Shown one piece after another: positions 1 to 10,222 of a stretch of DNA of 64,000 nucleotides; positions within the stretch are counted from its first letter, which is position 1, and the number at the start of each line of letters is the position of its first letter. The position numbers were made by a program, and so were the translations under genes. The stretch lies in assembly GCF_036023875.1 (NCBI RefSeq), contig NZ_CP107931.1, forward strand, positions 868,001-932,000, given 5' to 3'. This DNA comes from Mycobacterium sp. NBC_00419. GTDB lineage: Bacteria > Actinomycetota > Actinomycetes > Mycobacteriales > Mycobacteriaceae. A model generated the notes under the pieces. The model was not told the DNA's origin. It saw only the letters and a program-made list of their open reading frames with translations, and searched no databases.

Positions 1-1760
1 AGCACCTGGAATAACGAGAAATCCTGCAGAGCGTACGGGCCCACCTTGGCCTCACTGCTCTGGATTTCCTCGTCCTCACCGGTGGGCACGAGTTCGGGGG
101 TGATCTCGGTGTCGAGCACCGACTGCAGGATCTCGTCGACCTCGTCGTTGAACTGACCCGATGATATGACCCACCGAATCAGATGCTGGATAAGGGTTTT
201 CGGCACACCGGCGTTGACGTTGTAGTGGCTCATCTGATCGCCGACACCGTAGGTCGACCAGCCCAGCGCCAATTCGGACAGGTCACCGGTGCCCAGCACG
301 ATGCCGCCGCGCTGGTTGGCGATCCGGAACAGGTAATCGGTGCGCAGGCCGGCCTGCACGTTCTCGAAGGTGACGTCGTACACCGGTTCGCCGTGCGAGA
401 ACGGGTGGCCGAGCTCGGTGAGCATCAGCGAGGCCGTCGACCGGATGTCGAGCTCTTCGAAGGTGACGCCCAGCGCCCGCGACAGCTTGATGGCGTTGCT
501 CTTGGTGCGCTCACCGGTGGCGAAACCGGGCAGCGTGAACGCCAGAATGTCGCTGCGCGGGCGGCCTTCCCGGTCCATCGCCCGTGCCGCGACGATCAGC
601 GCGTGCGTCGAATCCAGACCGCCGGAGACACCGATGACGACCTTGGGGTAGTTCAGCGCACGCAGCCGCTGCTCGAGGCCGGAGACCTGAATGCTGTAGC
701 CCTCGTAGCAGTCCTGTTCCAGCCGGAGGGGATCGCTGGGCACAAAGGGGAACCGTTCGATCTCGCGCAGCACGCCGATGTCACCCGTCGGCGGATCGAG
801 AACGAAACCGATACGCCGGAACGAGGTCAGCGCGTCCTGGTGGTGGCGGCGATTGTCGTCGAAGGTGCCCATCCGCAACCGCTCCGCGCGCAACAGATCG
901 AGGTCGACATCGGCCACCGAACGGCGTTCACCTTTCGGGAAGCGCTCCGACTCAGCCAGCAGCCTGCCGTTCTCGAAGATCATCGTCTGCCCGTCCCAGG
1001 CCAGGTCGGTGCTCGACTCCCCTTCACCCGCCGCGGCGTAGACATAGGCGGCCAGGCAGCGCGCCGACGCCGACCGGGCCAGCAGCTTGCGGTCCTCGGC
1101 GCGGCCGATCGTGACCGGGCTTCCCGACAGGTTGGCCAGCACCGTCGCACCCGCCAGTGCGGCGTGCGCACTGGGCGGCACGGGCACGAACATGTCCTCG
1201 CAGATCTCGACGTGCAGCACCAGACCGGGGACGTCCTCGGCAGCGAACAGCAGATCCGGACCGAACGGCACGTCAACCGGGGCCCGATGCTCTTCGCGCA
1301 AGCGCTCGGCGCCACCAATGCGGATCGTGCCGTGCAGATCGTCACCCGCAGCGAGCTGCCGGCTCTCGTAGAACTCCCGGTAGGTGGGCAGATAGGACTT
1401 CGGCGCGACGCCAAGAACCGCGCCGCGGTGAATGACCACCGCGGTGTTGTAGATGCGGTGCAGGTAGCGCAGCGGGGCTCCCACCACGAGCACCGGAAGC
1501 AGGTCCGCCGAGGCGGCGACGACGTCGAGCAGGGCGTCCTCGACGGCGTCGAGCAGGCTGTCCTGCAGCAGGATGTCCTCGATCGAATAGCCCGACAGGG
1601 TCAGTTCGGGGAACACCGCCACGGCCACCCCGTCGTCGTGGCAGGCGCGAGCGATCCGCACCACCGACTCGGCGTTCGCGGCCGGGTCGGCCAGCACCGT
1701 GTGGTGCGTACACGCGGCCACCCGCGCGAACCCGTGCCGGTAGACGGAGTAGAAGTCCAT
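1..1760 (-). CDS. nadE: Glutamine-dependent NAD+ synthetase (3' end beyond window)
   Basis: Catalyses the last step of NAD+ synthesis, amidating deamido-NAD+ with ammonia released from glutamine. The first ~586 codons are present; the C-terminus lies beyond position 1. The N-terminal nitrilase-type glutaminase domain shows a Glu in [11 protein letters not shown], a Lys in [14 protein letters not shown] and the nucleophilic Cys187 in EICEDMFVP. The synthetase half begins with the ATP-pyrophosphatase loop SGGLDS (first Ser is residue 379). The start ATG at 1758-1760 gives [19 protein letters not shown], as in mycobacterial NadE, whose total length is about 680 residues. It is divergent from the YdcF-like gene, with a 114-base gap. 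A long open frame on the opposite strand is only its high-GC shadow. Confidence 0.96.
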   Translation of the reverse strand, partial: MDFYSVYRHGFARVAACTHHTVLADPAANAESVVRIARACHDDGVAVAVFPELTLSGYSIEDILLQDSLLDAVEDALLDVVAASADLLPVLVVGAPLRYLHRIYNTAVVIHRGAVLGVAPKSYLPTYREFYESRQLAAGDDLHGTIRIGGAERLREEHRAPVDVPFGPDLLFAAEDVPGLVLHVEICEDMFVPVPPSAHAALAGATVLANLSGSPVTIGRAEDRKLLARSASARCLAAYVYAAAGEGESSTDLAWDGQTMIFENGRLLAESERFPKGERRSVADVDLDLLRAERLRMGTFDDNRRHHQDALTSFRRIGFVLDPPTGDIGVLREIERFPFVPSDPLRLEQDCYEGYSIQVSGLEQRLRALNYPKVVIGVSGGLDSTHALIVAARAMDREGRPRSDILAFTLPGFATGERTKSNAIKLSRALGVTFEELDIRSTASLMLTELGHPFSHGEPVYDVTFENVQAGLRTDYLFRIANQRGGIVLGTGDLSELALGWSTYGVGDQMSHYNVNAGVPKTLIQHLIRWVISSGQFNDEVDEILQSVLDTEITPELVPTGEDEEIQSSEAKVGPYALQDFSLFQV

Positions 1761-1874
1761 GCCCCATTGTCGCCCGACCAGGTCACGGGCCGGAAACGGG
1801 TATGCCCGAAGTAACGATCCACTGTCGCCGCACGATTACGCAGACGACAATTCAGATACTTCCGCGGAGGCCAC

Positions 1875-2450
1875 GTGCGTCGTCGACTCAAAGCTGCAGC
1901 CGCTGCTCTCGCCGTCGCCGCCGCGGTAATGGGCGGCGTCGCACCGACACCCGCCCAGGCCGCGCCACCGACATCGGCCAAGGATTTCTCCAGGCCGGCG
2001 ATCGTGATCCTCGGCTACGGCCTCAACCCGGACGGCAGCATGCGGGCGGTGCTGCGCAACCGGGTGTTCACCGGACTGGCCGTCGCGCAGTTCTTCCCGC
2101 AGTCGCCGGTCATCGTCACCGGCGGTAACCCGCGCAACGGGCAGACCGAGGCCGCTCAGATGCGCCGCATGCTGATGATGTTCGGGTTCCCGGACAACCG
2201 GATCATCGTGGAGGACAAGGCCAACAGCACCGTGCAGAACGCGCGATTCTCGGTGCCGCTGGCCGAACAGGCCGGAACCTCGGGAATCATCCTCGTCACG
2301 TCGTCGACTCATCAGGGCCGTGCCGACGGCGACTTCGTGGACGCCGGCGGCCATCTGCTGTCCACGGTGAGCTTCCCGGACGGCGACGCAACGGTGAACG
2401 TGGCCCAGTTCGCCCGCGATGCAGTGAGCCCGTTCATCAACATCGGCTAG
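1875..2450 (+). CDS. Secreted YdcF-like (DUF218) family protein
   Basis: A 191-residue protein starting at GTG, with GGAGG five bases upstream. An N-terminal signal peptide of about 29 residues (Arg-rich start, Ala-rich core, AQA cleavage region) suggests export. The rest is one DUF218 domain: IVILGYGLNPDGS at the start, then ITGGNPRNGQTEAAQMRRML, then LVTSSTHQGRA. Members of this family include YdcF/SanA-type envelope proteins whose substrate is unclear. The gene ends 17 bases before the sirtuin gene, so the three plus-strand genes from here to 4020 are probably co-transcribed. Family assignment is firm; function is not known. Confidence 0.85.
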   Translation: MRRRLKAAAAALAVAAAVMGGVAPTPAQAAPPTSAKDFSRPAIVILGYGLNPDGSMRAVLRNRVFTGLAVAQFFPQSPVIVTGGNPRNGQTEAAQMRRMLMMFGFPDNRIIVEDKANSTVQNARFSVPLAEQAGTSGIILVTSSTHQGRADGDFVDAGGHLLSTVSFPDGDATVNVAQFARDAVSPFINIG

Positions 2451-2467
2451 CCGCCTATCCTGGTGGC

Positions 2468-3301
2468 ATGGACGCCCCGGAGCTCGTTGCGGCGCTGTCG
2501 GGGCGCCGTATCGCGGTGCTCACCGGGGCCGGCCTGTCCACCGACTCGGGCATCCCCGACTACCGCGGACCGGACTCCCCGCCGGCCAATCCGATGACCA
2601 TCCGCCAGTTCACCTCCAGCCGCGAATACCGGCAGCGGTACTGGGCACGGAATCACCTGGGTTGGCGGCACATGGCCCAGACCCTGCCCAATGCCGGGCA
2701 CCGGGCGCTGGCCGCCCTGGAGCGGGCCGGGGTGGTCACCGGTGTGATCACCCAGAACGTCGACCTGCTGCACACCAAGGCCGGCAGCCGCAACGTCATC
2801 AACCTGCACGGCACCTACGCCCAGGTGGTGTGCCTGGACTGCGGGCACACCATGTCGCGGGCCGCGCTGGCCGAACAACTCGAGGCGGCCAATCCCGGCT
2901 TCACCGAACGCGCCGAGCGGGTCGGTGGGCTTGCCGTCGCCCCCGACGCCGACGCCGTGGTGGACGACACCGAGTCCTTTCACTTCGTGGACTGCCCGGC
3001 CTGTGCCGGAATGCTCAAACCCGACATCGTCTACTTCGGCGAGAGCGTCAGTAAAGACGTTGTCGCCCAGGCTTATTCGATGGTCGACGACTCCGACGCG
3101 CTGCTGGTGGCCGGTTCGTCGCTGACGGTGTTCTCGGGTTACCGGTTCGTGCGGCACGCCGCAGCGCTGGGCATGCCCGTCGCGATCGTCAACCGCGGCG
3201 CCACCCGCGGCGACGATCTGGCGACGGTGAAGGTCGACAACGGCTGTTCGGAGATGCTCGTGCTGCTGGCCGACGAACTGGCTGAGACCATGTCGGCATG
3301 A
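2468..3301 (+). CDS. Sir2-family NAD-dependent protein deacetylase
   Basis: A 277-residue sirtuin that removes acyl groups from lysine using NAD+. Visible hallmarks are the Rossmann loop GAGLSTDSGIPDYRG (residues 20-34), QNVD (96-99), the catalytic His114 in NLHGTY, and a zinc ribbon formed by Cys122/Cys125 and Cys176/Cys179. The KPDIVYFGE segment follows the second cysteine pair, as in bacterial class II/III-like sirtuins. The ATG is 17 bases after the YdcF-like stop. The stop overlaps the next start (ATGA at 3298-3301), pointing to translational coupling with the hypothetical protein downstream. NadE, which makes its cosubstrate, is the divergent neighbour; that link is only suggestive. Confidence 0.94.
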   Translation: MDAPELVAALSGRRIAVLTGAGLSTDSGIPDYRGPDSPPANPMTIRQFTSSREYRQRYWARNHLGWRHMAQTLPNAGHRALAALERAGVVTGVITQNVDLLHTKAGSRNVINLHGTYAQVVCLDCGHTMSRAALAEQLEAANPGFTERAERVGGLAVAPDADAVVDDTESFHFVDCPACAGMLKPDIVYFGESVSKDVVAQAYSMVDDSDALLVAGSSLTVFSGYRFVRHAAALGMPVAIVNRGATRGDDLATVKVDNGCSEMLVLLADELAETMSA

Positions 3302-4020
3302 AACGCTCCAGGGGCCGGGAGGTCGGCGCACCCACCCAAGAGGACATCGACACCGAAGCCGGCCGGGTTGCCGCACTGCTCAAACGGATGCGACCACCAC
3401 CCGGGCCGATCACCGAGCGGTGGGCGCTGGGCATCGGCGACATCGTCGCCGACACCACCCGGCTGCCGCAGCGGCTGCGCGGCGCCGTGCTGTTCCTCAA
3501 CCGCTACGGCGGTCTGGCCATCACGCCGGACACCCTCGAATTCGACGGCGATGACGTCAAGTGGTCGAAGATGACCGAGATCGACACCCGCAACCTCGTC
3601 GAGTACCTGCTGTCGGGCGCTGTCGAGAAGCAGGTGGACCGGCTGCCGGTGCCCTGGTTCCCCGGCCGGGGCAGGCTGCTGGGCCTGGCGTCGGCGGCGG
3701 TCCTGACGCTGCTGATGGCCACCGCCAGACGGCAGATCGAAGACCACGCCGACGTCCGCATCCCGGCCGAGGTGCACTATCGCGGCGGCCTGTTCCGCCG
3801 CGACAAGGTGCTCTCCCCCGGCGTGATCTCCACCCTGATCCTGGCCGACGCCCGGGTCAGCGAGTCGGTGATCGCCACCGCCACGGCCAACGGTGTCACC
3901 GTCCGCAAGCGTGACGACGACCCGATGGACGCGGCCGGCGACCGTGCCGAGGTGTTGAAAGCCAAACTGGCTGAGCTGGAAAAAGGGATCCGCGGGCTAC
4001 TGCATCGCGGGCGGCGCTAG
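3298..4020 (+). CDS. Conserved hypothetical protein coupled to the sirtuin
   Basis: A 240-residue protein with no motif I recognise. It starts on the ATGA overlap with the sirtuin. Residues 1-25 are basic. A segment near residue 120 ([17 protein letters not shown]) is hydrophobic enough for one membrane-spanning or membrane-associated helix. The C-terminus is charged with a short predicted coiled coil (residues ~210-235, [19 protein letters not shown]). The sequence between, with [26 protein letters not shown], looks like a PH-type or GRAM-like beta-rich fold, but that is only an impression. Its stop overlaps the convergent proB stop by four bases. Confidence 0.8.
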   Translation: MKRSRGREVGAPTQEDIDTEAGRVAALLKRMRPPPGPITERWALGIGDIVADTTRLPQRLRGAVLFLNRYGGLAITPDTLEFDGDDVKWSKMTEIDTRNLVEYLLSGAVEKQVDRLPVPWFPGRGRLLGLASAAVLTLLMATARRQIEDHADVRIPAEVHYRGGLFRRDKVLSPGVISTLILADARVSESVIATATANGVTVRKRDDDPMDAAGDRAEVLKAKLAELEKGIRGLLHRGRR

Positions 4021-5117
4021 ACCGCGACGAGGTCGTCCGCGTGCACGGCGGGCCTGCGCATCTCAGCAGGCAGGTCGGTGGTTGAACGCCCGATCATCGT
4101 CGTCAGCTCCGCGGCGTCGTAGGCCACCACACCGCGCGCCACCATCTCCTCGTCGGGGCCGCGCAGCTCCACGACGTCTCCGCCGAAGAACCGGCCCGAT
4201 ACCCCGGTGATCCCGGCGGGCAGCAGTGAACGGCGCTGTTTGACCACCGCCCGGACCGCACCGGCATCAAGCGTCAGCGCCCCGGCGACCTCGGCGGCGT
4301 ACCGCACCCAGAACCGCCGGGCCGACATCCGGTCTGCGCGCGGCGCGAACACCGTGCCCACCGAGGCGTCCGAGAGGGCGGCGCCGGCGTCAGCGGCGGC
4401 GGCCAGCAGAACCGGCACGCCGGCGTCGGCGGCCAGCAGCGCCGAGGACAGTTTCGAGCGCATACCGCCGGTGCCCAGCCGGCTGCCCTGCCCGGCGACG
4501 ACACCGTCGAGGTCGTCGGGGCCGGCGACCTCGGGGATGAACCGGGCATCACCCTTGCGCGGGTCGGCGTCGTAGAGCCCGTCGATGTCGGAGAGCAGGA
4601 TCAGCGCGTCGGCACCGACCAGGTGGGCCACCAGGGCCGAGAGCCGGTCGTTGTCGCCGAAGCGGATCTCGTTGGTGGCCACGGTGTCGTTCTCGTTGAC
4701 GATGGCCACCGCGTGCAGCCCGCGCAACCGGTCCAGGGTGCGTTGGGCGTTGGTGTGCTGGACCCGCATCGCGATGTCGTGCGCGGTCAGCAGCACCTGG
4801 CCGACGGTGCGGTCATAGCGGCCGAACGCCGCACTCCAGGCGTTGACCAGCGCAACCTGCCCGACGCTGGCCGCGGCCTGCTTGGTGGCCAGATCGGTAG
4901 GTCGCCGGCTCAGGCCCAGCGGCTCGATGCCTGCGGCGATCGCGCCGGACGAGACGATGACGACGTCGGAGCCGGCCCGCATCCGGGCCTCGATGGCGTC
5001 GACCAGTTTCGCCAGCCGGCCTGCGTCAAAGAGCCCGGACTTCGTGGTCAGTGCCGTGGTGCCGATCTTGACCACGACACTGCGGGCGCTCCGGATCGCG
5101 TCGCGGTACTCGCTCAC
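4017..5117 (-). CDS. proB: Glutamate 5-kinase
   Basis: A 366-residue cytosolic kinase for the first step of proline synthesis (glutamate to glutamyl-5-phosphate). The amino-acid-kinase domain begins with [11 protein letters not shown] (residues ~14-24) and contains [35 protein letters not shown] and [18 protein letters not shown]-terminal PUA domain follows (from about residue 270, [20 protein letters not shown]). The length is that of the two-domain enzyme. The start ATG overlaps the obg stop (ATGA, 5114-5117), so the two are translationally coupled. No proA is in the window. Confidence 0.97.
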   Translation of the reverse strand: MSEYRDAIRSARSVVVKIGTTALTTKSGLFDAGRLAKLVDAIEARMRAGSDVVIVSSGAIAAGIEPLGLSRRPTDLATKQAAASVGQVALVNAWSAAFGRYDRTVGQVLLTAHDIAMRVQHTNAQRTLDRLRGLHAVAIVNENDTVATNEIRFGDNDRLSALVAHLVGADALILLSDIDGLYDADPRKGDARFIPEVAGPDDLDGVVAGQGSRLGTGGMRSKLSSALLAADAGVPVLLAAAADAGAALSDASVGTVFAPRADRMSARRFWVRYAAEVAGALTLDAGAVRAVVKQRRSLLPAGITGVSGRFFGGDVVELRGPDEEMVARGVVAYDAAELTTMIGRSTTDLPAEMRRPAVHADDLVAV

Positions 5118-6562
5118 GTCTCCTCGCCGTGTTCACGGCGCTGGCGGCGCAGTTCCTTCCGCTCGGCGGCGCCGATTCGATCGTTCTGTTCGAGCCGGGC
5201 GTCGGTTCCGCGGCCCGTCGGTGTGACATCCACACCGGCCGGTGTCTGCGGCTCCCAGTCGAAGGTCATGTCGCCGATGGTCACCGCACACCCCGCCACC
5301 GCACCCCGCTTCAGCAGCTGGTCCTCGACGCCGAGACGGGCCAGTCGGTCACCGAGATAGCCGACCGCTTCGTCGTTGGTGAAGTCGGTCTGCGCCACCC
5401 AGCGCTCGGGGCGGGTGCCGCGCACGATGAAGCCACCGGGGTTGGCGGTGTCGGTCTCGACGGTGAAGCCGCTCTGGTCCACCGGGATCGGCCGGATAAC
5501 CGGCCGGCGCGGAATCACCTCGGGCTGGGCGGCCTGGTAGGCGGCGACCAGATCCCACAGCGCAAAAGTCAACTCCCGCAAGCCTTCCCGGCTGACCGTC
5601 GAGACTTCGAACACCGGCCAGCCGCGCTTGGCGATCTCGGGACGGACGAAGTCGGCCAGTTCGCGGGCTTCGGGGACGTCGATCTTGTTCAGCACCACCG
5701 CACGGGGCCGGCCTTCGAGGTCCCCGAGCGTCGTATCTCCTTGCAGCGTCGGCTGATAGGCGGCCAGCTCGGCCTCCAGCGCGTCGATGTCGGAGACCGG
5801 GTCGCGGCCCGGCTCCAGGGTGGCGCAGTCGACGACGTGCACCAGCACGGCACAGCGTTCGATGTGACGCAGGAAATCCAGACCCAGGCCGCGGCCCTCG
5901 GAGGCGCCCGGGATCAGGCCCGGGACGTCGGCGACGGTGAAGGTGTGCTCACCGGCCGAGACGACACCGAGGTTGGGCACAAGCGTGGTGAACGGGTAGT
6001 CGGCGATCTTGGGCTTGGCCGCTGAGATGGTCGACACCAGCGACGATTTACCGGCCGACGGGAATCCGATGAGGCCGACGTCGGCTACCGTCTTGAGCTC
6101 GAGGGTGAGGTCGCGTTCCTGGCCTTTTTCGCCGAGCAGCGCGAACCCCGGCGCCTTGCGGGCACGGGAGGCCAGCGCGGCGTTGCCGAGTCCGCCTCGG
6201 CCACCTTCGGCCGCGATGAAACTGGTGCCGGCGCCCACCAGGTCGGCCAGCAGCCGGCCGTGGTCGTCGAGCACCATGGTGCCGTCGGGAACCTTGACCT
6301 CGAGATCGGTGCCGTTGGCCCCGTCCCGGTTGTTGCCCATCCCCTGCTTACCCGAGGGTGCGACAACGTTGGGGTGGAAGTGGAAGTCCAGCAGGGTGTG
6401 CACCTGCGGGTCGACGACCAGGATGACGCTGCCGCCATTGCCGCCATTGCCGCCGTCAGGCCCGCCGAGTGGTTTGAACTTCTCGCGGTGCACCGAGGCG
6501 CAGCCGTTACCGCCGTTGCCCGCGTGAGTACGAATGACAACGCGGTCGACGAACCGGGGCAT
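5114..6562 (-). CDS. obgE: Obg-family GTPase CgtA/ObgE
   Basis: A 482-residue essential GTPase linked to 50S ribosome assembly and stress signalling. The order is the glycine-rich OBG fold (residues 1-158, with many GGNGGNGG repeats), the G domain with P-loop [10 protein letters not shown], switch I region [16 protein letters not shown]3 DVPGLI and G4 NKID, then a C-terminal OCT domain followed by a charged tail. It lies downstream of rpmA, the classical rplU-rpmA-obg order, and runs into proB by ATGA overlap. A strong hairpin lies between rpmA and this gene. Confidence 0.97.
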   Translation of the reverse strand: MPRFVDRVVIRTHAGNGGNGCASVHREKFKPLGGPDGGNGGNGGSVILVVDPQVHTLLDFHFHPNVVAPSGKQGMGNNRDGANGTDLEVKVPDGTMVLDDHGRLLADLVGAGTSFIAAEGGRGGLGNAALASRARKAPGFALLGEKGQERDLTLELKTVADVGLIGFPSAGKSSLVSTISAAKPKIADYPFTTLVPNLGVVSAGEHTFTVADVPGLIPGASEGRGLGLDFLRHIERCAVLVHVVDCATLEPGRDPVSDIDALEAELAAYQPTLQGDTTLGDLEGRPRAVVLNKIDVPEARELADFVRPEIAKRGWPVFEVSTVSREGLRELTFALWDLVAAYQAAQPEVIPRRPVIRPIPVDQSGFTVETDTANPGGFIVRGTRPERWVAQTDFTNDEAVGYLGDRLARLGVEDQLLKRGAVAGCAVTIGDMTFDWEPQTPAGVDVTPTGRGTDARLEQNDRIGAAERKELRRQRREHGEET

Positions 6563-6582
6563 CGGAGGGTCCTTTCAATCGT

Positions 6583-6638
6583 CGAGTGTGAACGTACTGC
6601 GAGAAATCGGTCTCAATCTCGCAGTGGACGCACACTCG
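6583..6638. repeat. Long intergenic inverted repeat between rpmA and obgE
   Basis: Outer arms CGAGTGTG (6583-6590) and CACACTCG (6631-6638) pair, and an inner pair ACTGCGAGA (6596-6604) / TCTCGCAGT (6617-6625) continues the stem around a 12-base loop. On the obg mRNA this would be a hairpin about 20 bases before the obg start codon region. It has no T tract, so read-through with partial attenuation or RNA processing is more likely than full termination. The words CTCGCAGTGGACGCACACTCG-like recur, in my memory, in intergenic DNA of several mycobacteria; I cannot verify this here. Confidence 0.6.
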
Positions 6639-6650
6639 CGAAATTAAGAC

Positions 6651-6914
6651 CTACTCCGGTCGGGCGACGCGGGTGACGTTGACGGTCTTACGGCCGCGCT
6701 TCAGCCCGAACTCCACGGCGCCAGGCGCGGTGGCGAACAGGGTGTCATCCCCGCCACGACCGACGTTGACGCCGGGATGGAAGTGGGTGCCGCGCTGGCG
6801 GACGATGATCTCGCCGGCCTTGACGACCTGACCACCGAAACGCTTGACGCCGAGTCGCTGGGCATTGGACTCGCGGCCGTTGCGCGAGCTGGAAGCGCCC
6901 TTTTTGTGTGCCAT
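6651..6914 (-). CDS. rpmA: 50S ribosomal protein L27
   Basis: An 87-residue basic protein of the large subunit near the peptidyl-transferase centre. It starts [16 protein letters not shown] and contains the L27 signature [15 protein letters not shown] and DDTLFA, with a normal length and C-terminus. It lies 19 bases after rplU and upstream of obgE in the standard bacterial order. Confidence 0.98.
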   Translation of the reverse strand: MAHKKGASSSRNGRESNAQRLGVKRFGGQVVKAGEIIVRQRGTHFHPGVNVGRGGDDTLFATAPGAVEFGLKRGRKTVNVTRVARPE

Positions 6915-6933
6915 GTCTGTTCGCTCCCTGTCG

Positions 6934-7245
6934 CTACTTGATCCCGGTGACCTTGAGCACGGTCAGCGGCTGACGGTGACCCTGCCGCTTGTGGTAGCCG
7001 GTCTTGTTCTTGAACTTGTGGATGCGGATCTTGGGACCCTTGGTGTGCTCGAGCACCTCACCGGTGACCGCGACCTTCTCCAGAGCCTTGGCGTCGGTGG
7101 TCACCGTGGCGCCGTCGACGACGAGCGCGACAGGCAGCGAAACGGAGCTACCGGCCTCGACCTCGAGCTTCTCGACCTTGACGATGTCTCCCACGGCGAC
7201 CTTGTACTGCTTGCCGCCGGTCTTGACGATTGCGTACGTCGCCAT
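6934..7245 (-). CDS. rplU: 50S ribosomal protein L21
   Basis: A 103-residue large-subunit protein starting [16 protein letters not shown] and ending with the L21 signature [17 protein letters not shown] and VLKVTGI. The frame stays open 30 codons upstream, but the ATG at 7243-7245 is preceded by AGAGGA at a normal spacing and matches the family start, so the upstream part is leader. It is the first gene of the rplU-rpmA-obgE-proB run. Its ~160-base leader separates it from the end of rne. Confidence 0.97.
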   Translation of the reverse strand: MATYAIVKTGGKQYKVAVGDIVKVEKLEVEAGSSVSLPVALVVDGATVTTDAKALEKVAVTGEVLEHTKGPKIRIHKFKNKTGYHKRQGHRQPLTVLKVTGIK

Positions 7246-7405
7246 CAGTTCCTCTTCTGCCTTGCTCTGCGGGCGCGCGCTAACCGAAGCTGCGTGCGCG
7301 GGTCTGGGGGTGCGGGATCGTAAGCCCGCTGCCACCGGCGTCGGACGCCTGGCGACAACTGCTCAAGGTTACGTGACCAGCACCGGGAGGGTCAAACCGC
7401 CTCGC

Positions 7406-10222
7406 CTAGGCCACGGGTGGCCCGGCCGGACGGGCCGCCGCACGGCGCCGGGGCCGTCTGCCGCCCACCACGGGGACCTCGACCACGGCGGGTTCGTCGA
7501 CGTCGTCGTCGTACTCGTCGCTGTCCGGCAGGTCCTCGTCCTCGTCGTCCTCGTCAGAGTCGCCGACGTCGAGGGGATCGTCGAGGTCGTCGTCGTCTTC
7601 GTCCAGGTCGACGTCGATCTCGTCCTCATCGTCATCGTCGTCGGACTCGTCATCCTCGGACTCGTCGTCGAAGTCCTCATCGTCGAGATCCTCGTCGACG
7701 ACCTCGTCGGCCACCTGCTCCTCAACGTCGGCCTGCGCCGCCGAGATCGCCTCGCCGTCGAGCTCGTCGACAAACTCCTCGTCGGACTCCTCGGACTCGG
7801 GGCCGCCGTTAGCCGCCGCCATCGCCTTGAACATCGGGTGCTCTCCGGGCACGTGCACCGGCACCCGGGCGACCGCCGGCTCCTCGGTGCGGCCCTTCTT
7901 GCCACGCTTGCTGCGGCGGCTACTACCCGCCTCGGCCTTGCGTGCGACCGCCTGCGTGGTGTCCACCGGGTCGGCATGCAGCACGATGCCACGCCCGCTG
8001 CAATGGCTACAGGTCGTGGAGAAGGCCTCCACCAGCCCGGTGCCGAGCTTCTTGCGGGTCAGCTGCACCAGGCCCAGCGAGGTGACCTCGGAGACCTGGT
8101 GACGGGTGCGGTCGCGGCCCAGCGCCTCGGTCAGGCGTCTCAGCACCAGGTCGCGGTTGGACTCCAGCACCATGTCGATGAAGTCGATCACCACGATGCC
8201 GCCGATATCGCGCAGCCTCAGCTGGCGCACGATCTCCTCGGCCGCTTCGAGGTTGTTCTTGGTGACCGTCTGCTCCAGGTTGCCGCCGGCACCGGTGAAC
8301 TTGCCGGTGTTGACGTCGACGACCGTCATCGCCTCGGTGCGGTCGATGACCAGCGTGCCGCCAGAGGGCAGCCAGACCTTGCGGTCCAGCGCCTTGGCCA
8401 GCTGCTCGTCGATGCGGTGCACCGCGAACACGTCCGGCCCTTCCGGACCACCGGGCGGATCGTATTTCGTCAGCTTCGGAACAAGCTCGGGCGCAACCGA
8501 ATTCACGTACTCGTTGATAGTGTCCCAGGCGCTGTCGCCGGAGACGATCAGCCCGGAGAAGTCTTCGTTGAACAGGTCGCGGATCACCTTGACCAGGACG
8601 TCGGGCTCCTCGTAGAGCGCCAGCGCGGCGCCGGCCTTGTTGCCCTTGACCCGCTCGGCTTCCTGAGCGATCGCGTTCCAGCGTTCCTGCAGGCGCTCGA
8701 CGTCGCCGCGGATGTCCTCTTCCTTGACCCCTTCGGAGGCGGTGCGGATGATCACGCCGGCATCAGACGGCACGACCTCGCGCAGGATCTCCTTGAGGCG
8801 CTGGCGCTCGGTGTCGGGCAGCTTGCGGCTGATCCCGGTCGACGAGGCACCCGGCACGTAGACCAGGTACCGGCCGGCCAGTGACACCTGAGTGGTCAGC
8901 CGGGCGCCCTTGTGTCCCACCGGGTCCTTGCTGACCTGGACGACCACGTAGTCGCCGGGCTTGAGTGCCTGCTCGATCTTGCGCTGCGCGCCGCCGAGTC
9001 CGGCGGCCTCCCAGTTGACCTCACCGGCGTAGAGCACGCCGTTGCGGCCACGGCCGATGTCGACGAACGCGGCCTCCATCGACGGGAGCACGTTCTGCAC
9101 GATGCCCAGGTAGATGTTGCCGACCAGCGACGCCGACGCCGCCGAGGTGACGAAGTGTTCGACGACGACACCGTCCTCGAGCACCGCGATCTGGGTGTAG
9201 CGGGCGCCCTCGTGCGGCGGTTCGGTGCGGATCTTGTCGCGGACGACCATGACGCGTTCGACCGCTTCCCGGCGGGCGAGGAACTCGGCCTCGGACAGGA
9301 TCGGCGGGCGCCGACGACCGGCGTCACGTCCGTCGCGGCGGCGCTGACGCTTGGCCTCGAGCCGGGTGGAGCCGCTGATGCCCTGGATGGCATCCGGGTC
9401 ACGTTCGGCCTTGCTGCGCGGGGCGCGCTCGTGAACGACAGTGTTGGGCGGATCGTCCTCCGACGCGGGCTCGCCGTCCTCGCCACCGCCACCGCTCTTG
9501 CGGCGCCTGCGCCTGCGGCGGCGCCGGGTGGCTGCCTCGCCGGTGCCCGACTCCTCGTCGCCGGCTGCCTCGTCGTTCTCGTCCTCGTCGGCGCCCTCGG
9601 AGGCTTCCTCGTCGGAGTCCTCGCCGGTGGCCTCGCCCTGCTCACCGCGACCACGACCGCGGCCACGACGTCCCCGCCGGCGGCGACGGCTGGCCGGCCG
9701 CTCGGACTGGTCGTCGTCGGTTTCGGCGCCGGACTCCTCGTCGTCGTCGTCTTCGTCATCGTCGTCGGCGTCGTCGTCGTCGCTCTCGACCGGGACGGCC
9801 CGGACCGGCTGCGGGGCGACGAACAACGGCATGTACGCCGACTGCTCGACGGCGGTGGTTTCCAGAATCAACCGCGATTCCGGCTCATCGTCCGGCACGA
9901 CGTCGACCTCGACGGCCGGCACCTCGACCGGTGCGGCGGGTTGCTCAGCGGCGGGGGCCGGCTCCTGGGCCAGCACGTCACGCACGCGCACTGCATCGGT
10001 GCGCTCGACGGTGGACTGCGCGCTGCGCGTGCGGCCGTCGAGCTCGCTCAACGCGTCGAGGACGCGTCGGCTGGTGGTGCCGAGGACTCGCGCGAGGGAG
10101 TGCACCCTCAGGCGGTCCGGCAGCTCCTCACCCGCGGGGGCCGCGGGTGGTTCCCACTGGGGCTCACTCGGGAGCTCGCTCGGGGTTTCGGGCAGGTCCT
10201 GGTAGTTGTCATCGTCGGCCAC
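7406..10222 (-). CDS. rne: Ribonuclease E/G family endoribonuclease
   Basis: A 938-residue RNase E, the main mRNA-decay and rRNA-processing endonuclease. It starts at GTG with AGGAG six bases upstream. The catalytic core is in the middle: an S1 domain (IYLGIVQNVLPSMEAAFVDIG), the DNase I-like part with VVDVNTGKF and GGIVVIDFIDM carrying the metal-binding aspartates, and a Zn-link-like TTCSHCSGRG. It is flanked, in the actinobacterial manner, by disordered extensions: an N-terminal ~300-residue stretch with long Asp/Glu runs and Arg-rich blocks, and a C-terminal Asp/Glu-rich tail (roughly residues 810-910). The acidic repeats create long open frames on the opposite strand; these are not genes. 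Confidence 0.96.
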   Translation of the reverse strand: MADDDNYQDLPETPSELPSEPQWEPPAAPAGEELPDRLRVHSLARVLGTTSRRVLDALSELDGRTRSAQSTVERTDAVRVRDVLAQEPAPAAEQPAAPVEVPAVEVDVVPDDEPESRLILETTAVEQSAYMPLFVAPQPVRAVPVESDDDDADDDDEDDDDEESGAETDDDQSERPASRRRRRGRRGRGRGRGEQGEATGEDSDEEASEGADEDENDEAAGDEESGTGEAATRRRRRRRRRKSGGGGEDGEPASEDDPPNTVVHERAPRSKAERDPDAIQGISGSTRLEAKRQRRRDGRDAGRRRPPILSEAEFLARREAVERVMVVRDKIRTEPPHEGARYTQIAVLEDGVVVEHFVTSAASASLVGNIYLGIVQNVLPSMEAAFVDIGRGRNGVLYAGEVNWEAAGLGGAQRKIEQALKPGDYVVVQVSKDPVGHKGARLTTQVSLAGRYLVYVPGASSTGISRKLPDTERQRLKEILREVVPSDAGVIIRTASEGVKEEDIRGDVERLQERWNAIAQEAERVKGNKAGAALALYEEPDVLVKVIRDLFNEDFSGLIVSGDSAWDTINEYVNSVAPELVPKLTKYDPPGGPEGPDVFAVHRIDEQLAKALDRKVWLPSGGTLVIDRTEAMTVVDVNTGKFTGAGGNLEQTVTKNNLEAAEEIVRQLRLRDIGGIVVIDFIDMVLESNRDLVLRRLTEALGRDRTRHQVSEVTSLGLVQLTRKKLGTGLVEAFSTTCSHCSGRGIVLHADPVDTTQAVARKAEAGSSRRSKRGKKGRTEEPAVARVPVHVPGEHPMFKAMAAANGGPESEESDEEFVDELDGEAISAAQADVEEQVADEVVDEDLDDEDFDDESEDDESDDDDDEDEIDVDLDEDDDDLDDPLDVGDSDEDDEDEDLPDSDEYDDDVDEPAVVEVPVVGGRRPRRRAAARPAGPPVA

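Noticed and set aside
183..1814. Long open frame on the plus strand opposite nadE
   Set aside because: Arg/Gln/His/Gly-rich shadow composition; the minus strand carries a clear NadE with catalytic motifs.
7004..8884. 600-codon open frame opposite rne, L21 and the acidic tail
   Set aside because: Its Val/Leu/Asp repeats are the complement of GAC/GAG runs in RNase E; no ribosome-binding site.
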